Source of the DNA: Micropruina sp. | GTDB lineage: Bacteria > Actinomycetota > Actinomycetes > Propionibacteriales > Propionibacteriaceae | Reading direction: 5' to 3' | NCBI GenBank assembly: GCA_016711205.1 | Contig: JADJTM010000001.1 | Coordinates: 186,001-250,000 of the forward strand | DNA length: 64,000 bases | Part shown: piece after piece, positions 35,602 to 43,186 of the stretch | Position numbering within the stretch: the stretch's first letter is position 1 | Layout: each line of letters opens with the position of its first letter | Made by a program: the position numbers and the translations under genes | Notes under the pieces: generated by a model | Told to the model about the DNA's origin: nothing | What the model saw: only the letters and a program-made list of their open reading frames with translations | Databases searched by the model: none

Positions 35602-36987
35602 GACAGAGCCCCGGGGAGTGGTGGGGTTTGGGTGACGGCGCGGCGTCCTGAGTGAGGGGGCCATCGGCGAGATTCTCGATGTGTACCGCCAAGTACTCAT
35701 CGAAGGAGAGCTCACCGATGGCCTTGTCTGATTCTGCCTTGTCCGAGCTGATGGAGGTGTTCCGCTCCGGGGAGGGCACCGATTTCATCCGCGAGTGTGT
35801 CCGGGTCGCGATGCAGGACCTGATCGATACCGAAGCAAGCAGCGTGATCGGTGCCGGCCGGTATGAACGCACCGAGACCCGCACCACTGAGCGCAACGGG
35901 TCACGACCCGGCTGCTCACCACCCATGCCGGCGACATCCAGTTGGCGGTGCCGAAACTGCGCAGCGGCTCGTTCTTCCCGAGCATCTTGTCGCCGCGACG
36001 CAGGATTGATCAGGCCCTGTATGCGGTGGTGATGGAGGCCTACGTGCACGGCGTTTCCACCCGCAGCGTCGATGATCTGGTGGTTGCCCTGGGCGGCACC
36101 GGCATCTCCAAGTCGGAGGTGTCACGCATCTGCGCCGGCTTGGACGAGACCGTCGGTGCGTTCCGCACCCGCCGACTCGACCATGTCAGGTTCCCTTACG
36201 TCTATCTGGACGCCACCTATCTGCATGTGCGGACCGAGCAGGCGATGGTGGTGTCCAAAGCGGTCGTGGTCGCCACCGGCGTCACTGATCAGGGCCGCCG
36301 CGAGATCCTCGGCGTCGACGTCGGTGACAGCGAAGACGAAGTGTTCTGGCGCGGCTTCCTCACCTCGTTGAAGAAGCGCGGCCTGGCCGGGGTGAGGCTG
36401 GTCATCTCCGACCAGCACGCAGGCCTGGTCGCTGCCATCGCCCGCGGCCTGCAGGGCAGCAGCCATCAACGCTGCCGGGTGCACTTCATCCGCAACGTGC
36501 TCGCCCACGTCGCCAAGGGCGAGGCCGAAATGGTCGCCGCGGTGTTCCGCACCATCTTCGCTCAACCCGACCTGCCCTCGATGAGCAACCAATGGGACAA
36601 GGTCACCGGCGAGCTCGCCGGCCGCTACCCCAAGATCGGTGACCTGATGGATCAAGCGAAAGCCGAAGTGCTCGCCTTCGCGGTCTTCCCCGCGAGCACT
36701 GGCGCAAGATCTGGTCCACCAACCCGCTCGAGCGGCTCAACAAGGAAATCAAACGCCGCGCCCGCGTGGTCGGCATCTTTCCCAACGAAGCCGCCGTCAT
36801 CCGACTCGTCGGCGCCGTCCTGGCCGACACCCACGACGAATGGGCCACCGATGAGCGCCGCTACCTCTCCGAAGAATCCATGGCCAAAATCGGCAAACCC
36901 AGCAACAATGAACCCGTCGCCCTCAACCAGGGCTGACCGGTCGGCATCGAGATGACCTCAAAGCCCACCACTCCCCGGGACTCTTAC
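35602..36987 (+). mobile_element. IS256-type insertion sequence
   Basis: 1386 bp. Inverted ends GACAGAGCCCCGGGGAGTGG and, on the other strand, GTAAGAGTCCCGGGGAGTGG. Flanked by the direct repeat GATCAACT (35594-35601 and 36988-36995), the 8-bp target duplication usual for IS256 elements. The target is one of the amplified tetR 3'-end copies; removing the element rejoins that copy exactly. Confidence 0.93.
35718..36936 (+). pseudogene. IS256-type (mutator) transposase with two frameshifts
   Basis: Starts at ATG 35718 with MALSDSALSELMEVFRSG, EASSVIGAGRYERTETRTTE. One base is missing near 35912 (CCC for CCCC), after which LAVPKLRSGSFFPSIL, FPYVYLDATYLHVR (first aspartate), GVRLVISDQHAGL (second aspartate) and HQRCRVHFIRNVLAHV read normally. 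A second base is missing near 36690 (four C for five), after which the correct frame gives EHWRKIWSTNPLERLNKEIK, with the conserved Y/W-S-N-P-LER region, and ends ALNQG at 36936. Catalytic residues are present but in three frames, so the copy is inactive unless the gaps are sequencing errors. Confidence 0.9.
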
Positions 36988-37123
36988 GATCAACTCCAAT
37001 GCTCGCTGGACGGCGGGCGCCGCGTCGTCCCGGTCCGGCTGGCTCCGACAGGTATTGGGGACGGTTCTTTTACCTGTCGGCGAGCTGGCTCCGACGGAGA
37101 AAGGAACCGTCCCCATTTCCCGT
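36988..37123. repeat. Hairpin repeat family 1, cluster C continued
   Basis: Rest of the interrupted tetR 3'-end copy (36988-37036), then one hairpin with GACAGGTA/TACCTGTC arms (37046-37077) and one inverted core (about 37092-37122). The tetR gene reads into this stretch and takes its stop codon (37070-37072) from the first hairpin's arm. Confidence 0.82.
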
Positions 37124-37681
37124 CAGGCGCGGGTCGATCAACTCCAATGCTCGCTGGACGGCGGGCGCCGCGTGGTCCGGGTCCGCCTGGCCGATCACCA
37201 CGCCGTGCACCATGTGGATGAACAGCAGCACGTCCGATACCTGCCAGGACGGGTCAGCCAGACCGGCGCCCTGCGCGCGGGCCAGCGGTTCGGCGATGAT
37301 CCGGGCCAACCGGTCCTCGCCGAGGGTCTCTGGCAACTCGGGATGCGTCTGGATCACCATGTCGATGAACGCCGTGGACTCCACCGTGAAGGTCACCAGC
37401 CGTCGCCACAGCACGTCGAAGCAGTCCTGGCCCGACTGCGCAGCGGCGATCGCCTCCAACTCGGCGAAGTTGTCGTCAAACACCGCCAGGGCGAGATCGA
37501 TCCGGTGCGGAAAATGCCGGTAGAGCACGCCCTGCCCCACCCCGGCCGCCTTGGCGATGGCGTTGAGCGGCACGTGGTAGCCCTGCTGGGCGAACAGCGT
37601 GCGCGCCGCGGAGAGAATCGCCGCCCGGTTCTTGGGCGCTGCGGACGGCCCGGCATTGTGTGGACGAGGGGCAGCAGGCAT
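37070..37681 (-). CDS. TetR-family regulator divergent from kstD
   Basis: 203-aa TetR repressor. The HTH region is NRAAILSAARTLFAQQGYHV, then LNAIAKAAGVGQGVLYRHFP (about 18-62). The body matches the group with LEAIAAAQSGQD and FIDMVIQTHPELP. The natural C-terminus probably ended near ALELIDPRLT; the last 16 residues (GNGDGSFLRRSQLADR) are encoded by the hairpin repeat, which also supplies the stop codon. It starts 51 bp from the divergent KstD-type gene, with a perfect 9-bp inverted repeat between them, so it probably represses that gene and itself, releasing on a steroid or related ligand. Confidence 0.9.
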   Translation of the reverse strand: MPAAPRPHNAGPSAAPKNRAAILSAARTLFAQQGYHVPLNAIAKAAGVGQGVLYRHFPHRIDLALAVFDDNFAELEAIAAAQSGQDCFDVLWRRLVTFTVESTAFIDMVIQTHPELPETLGEDRLARIIAEPLARAQGAGLADPSWQVSDVLLFIHMVHGVVIGQADPDHAAPAVQRALELIDPRLTGNGDGSFLRRSQLADR

Positions 37682-37694
37682 GCTGGAAGCATAG

Positions 37695-37716
37695 AACCGG
37701 ACAGTGGTGTCCGGTT
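37695..37716. promoter_or_regulatory. Predicted TetR operator
   Basis: Perfect inverted repeat AACCGGACA - GTGG - TGTCCGGTT in the 51-bp gap between the divergent tetR and kstD genes. Position and symmetry are those of a TetR-family autorepression site. Confidence 0.8.
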
Positions 37717-37732
37717 AACCGAACGGGGAGCC

Positions 37733-39397
37733 ATGACCGACAACTGGAATGAGACCTTCGATCTGGTCGTCGCCGGCACGGGGGTCGCCGCACTGTCGGC
37801 CGCCGTCACCGCCGCGGACGCCGGGCTGAAGGTACTGATGCTCGAGAGTACCGACCGCTGGGGCGGCAGCAGCGCCATGTCTGGCGGCGGCCTGTGGATG
37901 CCCAACAACCCGCTGATGCGCCGCGACGGTGCCGGCGACTCGCGCGAGGATGCCCTGGAGTACCTGGAGGTGACGATCGGCGACGCCGGTCCGGCCACGT
38001 CCAGAAAGCGCAAGGAGGCCTTCGTCGACGGTGTGGACGGCTTCGTCAGCCTGGCCGAGCGCCACGGCGTCCAGTTCGCCCGCGCCGCCGACTACCCCGA
38101 CTACTACCCCGAACTGCCCGGCGGCAAGATCGGCCGCGCCATCGAGGTGGAGCCGTTCGACGTCAAGCGCATCGGTGACTGGTGGACTACCTCGCGCGGC
38201 CAGGACGGCGTGCCGGCCCCGGTCAAGACCGACGACTTCTGGCTGCTGTCGCGCGCGTGGTCGACCCCGGGCGGCTTCTACCGCGGCGCCAAGGTGGTCT
38301 TCCGCACGCTGGGCTCGCTCGCCGGCCGCAAACAGGCGGTCGGCATGGGCGCGGCGGTCACCGCATCGCTGCTCGACGTGGCGTTGCGGCTCGGTGTTGC
38401 GGTGCGGCTGTCGTCGCCGGTCGAAGAACTGCTGATCGAGGACGGCCGGGTGGTCGGCGTCCGCACCTCGTCCGGGGGCCAGGAGCGCCGCATCCGGGCC
38501 GAGCGGGGCGTGTTCCTCGGCGGTGGCGGCTTCGACCACAACGCGCAGTGGCGTGAGCGGTTCCAGGGGGTGGACGGCACGGCGTCGTCCGGCTCGAAGG
38601 GCAACGTGGGCTCGGCGATCGAGGTCGCGCAGCGCATCGGCGCCGCCGTCGATCTGATGGACGACGCCTGGTGGGGCGGCTCGATTCCGCCGGCGACCCC
38701 CGAGCACAACGCCGGGTTCCTGGTCAGCGAGCGCTCGATGCCGTTCTCGATCATGGTGGACGGGGCGGGCAACCGGTTCGCCAACGAGTCCGAGAGCTAC
38801 GTCGATCTGGGCCACCACATGCTGGAGCATTCCGAGACTGTTCCCGGCCGTTACTGGATGGTCGCGGACGCCCGGCACGCCCGCCGCTACCTGCGCTCCT
38901 ACGCGCTCGACCCGCGCGCGGTGAAGGCGATGACGCAGGCCGGCATCATGGTGAAGGCGGCGAGCCTGCCCGAGCTGGCCGCCGCGATCGGCGTCGACGC
39001 CGGAAACCTGCGCGCCACTGTCGAGACTTTCAACGGCTACGCCCGCTCGGGTGTCGACCACGAGTTCGGACGAGGCAACTCGGCCTACGACCGCTACTAC
39101 GGAGATCCGCTGGTGCGGCCCAACCCCAACCTGGGCCCGCTGCAGAAGGGGCCGTACACCGCGGTTCAAGTGGTGCCCGGCGACTTGGGCACCAAGGGCG
39201 GCGTGGTCACCGATGAGCAGGCGCGGGTGCTGCGCGAGGACGGATCGGTGATCGAGGGCCTCTACGCCGGCGGCAACAACTCCGCGTCGGTGATGGGCCG
39301 GACGTATCCGGGCCCCGGTTCCACGCTCGGCCCAGCGGCGGTCTTCGGCTACCTGGCCGCGAAGCATGCCGCGGCGGTTGCACCGGTCCCGGCCTGA
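37733..39397 (+). CDS. kstD: 3-ketosteroid delta-1-dehydrogenase-like flavoprotein
   Basis: 554-aa FAD enzyme of the KstD/fumarate-reductase flavoprotein group; family members introduce a C1-C2 double bond into 3-ketosteroids. The FAD site is DLVVAGTGVAALSAAV (10-25) with GGSSAMSGGGLWMPNN (about 44-59). The C-terminus GLYAGGNNSASVMGRTYPGP contains the tyrosine of the catalytic RTYPG-G motif of KstD proteins, followed by STLGPAAVFGYLAA. Start ATG 37733 with GGGGAG upstream. Monocistronic, divergent from a TetR gene. No other steroid-degradation genes are in the window, so an alternative enone-forming substrate is possible. Confidence 0.88.
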   Translation: MTDNWNETFDLVVAGTGVAALSAAVTAADAGLKVLMLESTDRWGGSSAMSGGGLWMPNNPLMRRDGAGDSREDALEYLEVTIGDAGPATSRKRKEAFVDGVDGFVSLAERHGVQFARAADYPDYYPELPGGKIGRAIEVEPFDVKRIGDWWTTSRGQDGVPAPVKTDDFWLLSRAWSTPGGFYRGAKVVFRTLGSLAGRKQAVGMGAAVTASLLDVALRLGVAVRLSSPVEELLIEDGRVVGVRTSSGGQERRIRAERGVFLGGGGFDHNAQWRERFQGVDGTASSGSKGNVGSAIEVAQRIGAAVDLMDDAWWGGSIPPATPEHNAGFLVSERSMPFSIMVDGAGNRFANESESYVDLGHHMLEHSETVPGRYWMVADARHARRYLRSYALDPRAVKAMTQAGIMVKAASLPELAAAIGVDAGNLRATVETFNGYARSGVDHEFGRGNSAYDRYYGDPLVRPNPNLGPLQKGPYTAVQVVPGDLGTKGGVVTDEQARVLREDGSVIEGLYAGGNNSASVMGRTYPGPGSTLGPAAVFGYLAAKHAAAVAPVPA

Positions 39398-39429
39398 GCG
39401 GGGCGGATCGAGCGCGTCGGGCGGATCTC

Positions 39430-40079
39430 GTCATCCCGGCGAAGGCCGGGATCTCACCTGGGTCGCGCTGAACGGGACTGTGAGGCACCTGCGCGGCGAC
39501 CCAGGGGTGGACGCTGCTCAACCGGCGGGAGGCTTGGTGTGGAGATCCCGGCGTCCGCCGGGATGATGGTGCCGGGCGGGCGGCTGGGCGCGGAGTATCG
39601 CGGCGTCCGCCGGGATGACGGTGCCGGGCGGGTGGCTTGGTGTGGAGATCCCGGCGTCCGCCGGGATGACGGTGCCGGGCGGGTGGCTTGGTGTGGAGAT
39701 CCCGGCGTTCGCCGGGATGACGGTGTAGGGCTGGTCTCGACAGGCTCGACCGGCGGATCTCGTCATCCCGGCGAAGGCCGGGATCTCACCTGGGTCGTGG
39801 TGAACGGGACTGTGAGGCACCTGCGCGGCGACCCAGGTGCGGACGGCGCTCGACCCGCGGTGGCTTGGTGTGGAGATCCCGGCGTCCGCCGGGATGACGG
39901 TGGGGGGCGGGGGGCTTGGTGTGGAGATCCCGGCGTCCGCCGTGATGACGGTGCCGGGCGGGTGGCTTGACGCGGAGATCCCGGCCTTCGCCGGGATGAC
40001 GGTGCGGTGGGATGGGCTTGGTGCGGAGCTCCCGGCATTCCCCGGGATGACGGTGCGGACGGAGGGGCGTGGCCGGAGG
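39430..40079. repeat. Palindromic repeat family 2 array
   Basis: A 680-bp gene-free gap holding about nine copies of the imperfect palindrome ATCCCGGCGTCCGCCGGGAT followed by GACGGT, most in a 55-60-bp tandem unit with a GGGCGGGTGGCTTGGTGTGG spacer. An approximately 79-bp block is repeated directly at about 39424-39508 and 39756-39839. Weak short ORFs across it are by-products of the repeat (PGVRRDD peptides). Confidence 0.88.
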
Positions 40080-42995
40080 TCAACGGCATCCGGGTTGGTC
40101 CGGCAACGCGTCGCCGACCACGCGACGCCACTCGTCCGCCGTGGTCTCGCCTCCGGCCGTCGCGCAGACGCTCGTGATCACCGCTTCCGCCGCCAGGTCG
40201 CGGACGCTGACCGCGGCCGTCCGCTGCGTGCTTCCGAAGTGGCCCGTGATCAGCGTGTGGCCATCAGGTGCGAAGGCGTATGCCCGCGGCTCGGTCTCGA
40301 ACCCGGGCGGCACGTCGAGCAGCGCGGACGGCTGCAGGGTGGCCAGGTGCACCAGCTGCAGTCCAGCCCGGGTGGGTACGCCGATCAGCCCGTCGGCGCC
40401 CACCACGACGGGGCTGACCTGAGCGGATCCGGTGCTCGAGCGGATGCCGGCCACGGTGAGCGTGTCCGTCGCGCCACGTCCGGCCTCGCGCAGCAGTTCG
40501 ATCGAGCCGTCGACGTGTGCCACCAGCACGGTGCTGCCCGCCCAGGTCACCGACGTCACGGCTGCTGCGGTCGGCGCCCACTGCCGCTCGTGCACCACCT
40601 GGCCGGTGGCGACCTCGAGCACCCGCAGGCCGGGGCGGATCCCGGCGTCCGCCTCGTCCGCGTTCTCGGCCAGATTGACCAGGGCCACGTGGGTGGCGTC
40701 CACGCTGAACGCCGCCAGATCGTAGCGGTTCGGCGCCGGTGGCACCGTGCCGGTGCTGCCGATCAGCGCTGCCTGCCTGTCGCGCGTCTGGACCACGCCC
40801 TCGGACGTGGCCACCAGCACGCCGGACTGCGTGACCAGCGCGGCGAGCGGTACCTCACGATCGTCCGCCTCGCCATCCGTACGCACGGGCAGGTCCAGCT
40901 GCCAGTGCTGAACCCCCGCCGGCAGTCCGGACGCCACCCCTCCCGGCGCGCCATCGAGGGTGAGCACGGTGTCGTCGTCGAGCCACAGCGGCCCGCTGAC
41001 CGCCTCGAAGTCGTCCGCGGACTGCACCGGGGTGGCCGGCAGGATCCGTCCGCCGGTGCGTCCGGGCACCTGGACGATTTGCAGGGCCGCGTCCCGGTTC
41101 TCCAGCACCGCGACCCGGGTGCCGTCGGGGGAGACGGCCAGATTCGAGCTGCGGGCGTCCGAGGCGTAGGTCGACACGGCACCGACGCCACGTGGCACCA
41201 GCGGCACGCTGGGCGCACCCCGTCCGGTGCCGCCGATCTGCAGCACCGCGACGCGTGACCCGGCGGCGACCAGGGCCCGGTCGTTCGAGACGAACTCCAT
41301 GGACGTGACCCCGCTCACCCCCGGCACCCGCGCCGTCACGCCGCTCGGGGTGGCCCCGCCCTCGACCTCCTCGCCGACCGGGGCCAGCGTCGCGATCGAC
41401 AGCCCCGAGGCCGAGTCGTTGATCAGCAGGAAGCCGCCATCGGGTGCGACGGCCATGCCGAGCGGGTCGCCCACCTGCACCGTCGCCGCCAGGGGGGCGC
41501 CACCGCCGTCCACCAACTTCGTCATCGGCCAGGCCGTGACCTGCGCGCCCCCGAACACCGGCGCGCTGAGCAGGTAGTCCAGCCGCGGGCCGGCCGCGAA
41601 CAGCGACGAGGTCGGCGTCCAGATCACCCATGAGGCGTTCCGCACCTTGCCGGTCGTGACGTTCAGCTCGGCCCAGCGGTTGTCGTTGCCGGCCAGCCGC
41701 AGGGTCGAGTCGCTGAGAAAGGCCAGCCGCTGGGTGTATTGCGGGTAGATGATGACCTCGTTGTCCCCGGGGCTCAGTGGGTCGGGGTGTCGGTTGAGCG
41801 CCGCACCGCTCGTCGTGTCGAACACGCTGATGGCAGCCCGACGATCCGCCAACAGCAGCGCGGCGCGCCGTCCGGACGCCGACAGCGCGATCGCGTCCTC
41901 GCCCGCGGTCGGCTCGCTCAGGTCGAGCGGACGGGTGCCGGCGCCGTCCGCGATCAGCACCGAGTCGCCGGCTTGGACGAGCAGCACCCCGCCGTCGGCA
42001 CTGAGCCGCAGCGCGGTCACCGAAGCGGGCGCGGTGGCACGCAGTGCAGGGGAGTCGCCGGTGGCGGGCCTGAAGGTATAGACCCGGCCGTCGGCCAGAC
42101 CGGCCGCCGCCAGCCGCCCGTCCGAAGACGTGGCGATCGCGGTGACCGGTGCGTCGAAGGTCACGAAGCGGTCGATCGACGGCGAGGCGAACGACGCCTC
42201 CCACAATGCCTCGCGGGTCGCGTCCGTCGGCTCGGTGCGGTAGGACTGCACGGCGAGCAGCTGGGCCATCCGCAGGTCGGCGCCGAGCCGGCTGGACGAG
42301 GCCAGCGCCAACTGGCGGGCGCGCAGGGTGACGGCCTGGCGCAGCACGTCGTCGCGCTGCCGCACGGCGATGATGCTGGCCACCACCGAGGCGATCAGCA
42401 GCAGCACCAGCAGGCCGACCGCGGTCTTCGTGAGTCGCCGCAGCTTGCGATGCTGGGCCAGATCCTCACCGATCAGCTCGTCGCGTTCGGTACCGCGGAT
42501 CGGTGCGGACAGGTCGGCCAACGCCTCGGCGAAACGGGGGTCGGCGGTGCCGCCGGGCGAGTCGCGGAACCAGCGGAGGTCGAGCCAGCGGGGCTCCTCG
42601 CTGAAGGCGTCGCGCAGCGAGGGTGGCACGGCGCTGTCGTCGGTGAAGCCGTCCTGGGCGGGGTCCCAGGTGAGCGGCCCCTCGTCCAGCACCAACAGGA
42701 TGGAACCCTGCCCCTTGTGGTCGAGCCACCACTGCACCTCGCGGTCCACGTAGGGCGAGGCGGCCGCGCGCGGACTGAGCAGCACGATCAGGCTGCGGGC
42801 GCTGGTCAGACCGCGCTCGATGGAGGGCCACAGCGCCGGGTTGGTCGACAGTGCGCTGTTGTCGCGGAAGACCCGGATCGCCCGGCGCTGGTGCCACGCG
42901 CGGGCGAACCGTTCGAGGCCGCGCTGCAGGGCGATGGCCGGGCGCTCCGAGGCGGAGTGCGCGTACGAGATGAAGGCATCCCAGCCGTCGGCCAT
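40080..42995 (-). CDS. TIR domain - transmembrane - beta-propeller protein
   Basis: 971-aa protein. The N-terminal TIR domain (about 5-165) starts DAFISYAHSASERPAIAL and continues with RVFRDNSALS and SPYVDREVQWWLDHKG; E86 in VDREVQ is the candidate NAD-cleaving glutamate. One transmembrane helix follows (KTAVGLLVLLLIASVVASII, 190-209), then ARQLALASSSRLGADLRMAQ. The rest is about 650 aa of WD40-like blades (ALRLSADGGVLLV, MAVAPDGGFLLIND, NLAVSPDGTRVAVLE, YAFAPDGHTLITGH) ending CATAGGETTADEWRRVVGD. ATG 42995 begins the TIR similarity. Predicted membrane-tethered sensor: propeller outside or inside, TIR effector in the cytoplasm. A role in immunity or NAD signalling is inferred. Confidence 0.85.
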   Translation of the reverse strand: MADGWDAFISYAHSASERPAIALQRGLERFARAWHQRRAIRVFRDNSALSTNPALWPSIERGLTSARSLIVLLSPRAAASPYVDREVQWWLDHKGQGSILLVLDEGPLTWDPAQDGFTDDSAVPPSLRDAFSEEPRWLDLRWFRDSPGGTADPRFAEALADLSAPIRGTERDELIGEDLAQHRKLRRLTKTAVGLLVLLLIASVVASIIAVRQRDDVLRQAVTLRARQLALASSSRLGADLRMAQLLAVQSYRTEPTDATREALWEASFASPSIDRFVTFDAPVTAIATSSDGRLAAAGLADGRVYTFRPATGDSPALRATAPASVTALRLSADGGVLLVQAGDSVLIADGAGTRPLDLSEPTAGEDAIALSASGRRAALLLADRRAAISVFDTTSGAALNRHPDPLSPGDNEVIIYPQYTQRLAFLSDSTLRLAGNDNRWAELNVTTGKVRNASWVIWTPTSSLFAAGPRLDYLLSAPVFGGAQVTAWPMTKLVDGGGAPLAATVQVGDPLGMAVAPDGGFLLINDSASGLSIATLAPVGEEVEGGATPSGVTARVPGVSGVTSMEFVSNDRALVAAGSRVAVLQIGGTGRGAPSVPLVPRGVGAVSTYASDARSSNLAVSPDGTRVAVLENRDAALQIVQVPGRTGGRILPATPVQSADDFEAVSGPLWLDDDTVLTLDGAPGGVASGLPAGVQHWQLDLPVRTDGEADDREVPLAALVTQSGVLVATSEGVVQTRDRQAALIGSTGTVPPAPNRYDLAAFSVDATHVALVNLAENADEADAGIRPGLRVLEVATGQVVHERQWAPTAAAVTSVTWAGSTVLVAHVDGSIELLREAGRGATDTLTVAGIRSSTGSAQVSPVVVGADGLIGVPTRAGLQLVHLATLQPSALLDVPPGFETEPRAYAFAPDGHTLITGHFGSTQRTAAVSVRDLAAEAVITSVCATAGGETTADEWRRVVGDALPDQPGCR

Positions 42996-43075
42996 GCCGC
43001 ATTGTCGACCCGGTGCGGTCGGTGCGTCGAGAGCCGCGGCGGCTGGCACCGGCGCTCAGCCGGTCGGTGGGGGGC

Positions 43076-43111
43076 GAGGTCCGTCCCCAAACCGGTTTGG
43101 GGACGGACCTC
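43076..43111. repeat. 36-bp perfect palindrome containing the family-1 core on both arms
   Basis: GAGGTCCGTCCCCAAACC joined directly to its exact reverse complement. Each arm contains CCGTCCCCAA, the loop core of hairpin family 1. It lies between the DUF2252 gene (ending 43187, transcribed towards it) and the start of the TIR gene, so it may also terminate the former. Confidence 0.9.
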
Positions 43112-43186
43112 AACAGGCTGAGAGCCGTCCCGATCGGCCGGCGACACCCCTGCGGACGGTGTGAAAGTGCTCGGCCCGATCCGGGC

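Noticed and set aside
35080..35655. Several overlapping 100-200-codon frames with GTV, ERNRPQ and YWGRF repeats
   Set aside because: Translations of hairpin family 1 and the tetR 3' copies in different frames.
39430..40079. Possible CRISPR array
   Set aside because: Repeats are palindromes with conserved, not unique, spacers and irregular period; no cas genes. The same applies to 20097-20183, 45909-46082 and 50757-50892.
41739..43121. 460-codon plus frame antisense to the TIR gene
   Set aside because: No motif, V/G/R/Q-rich composition typical of antisense frames in GC-rich genes.
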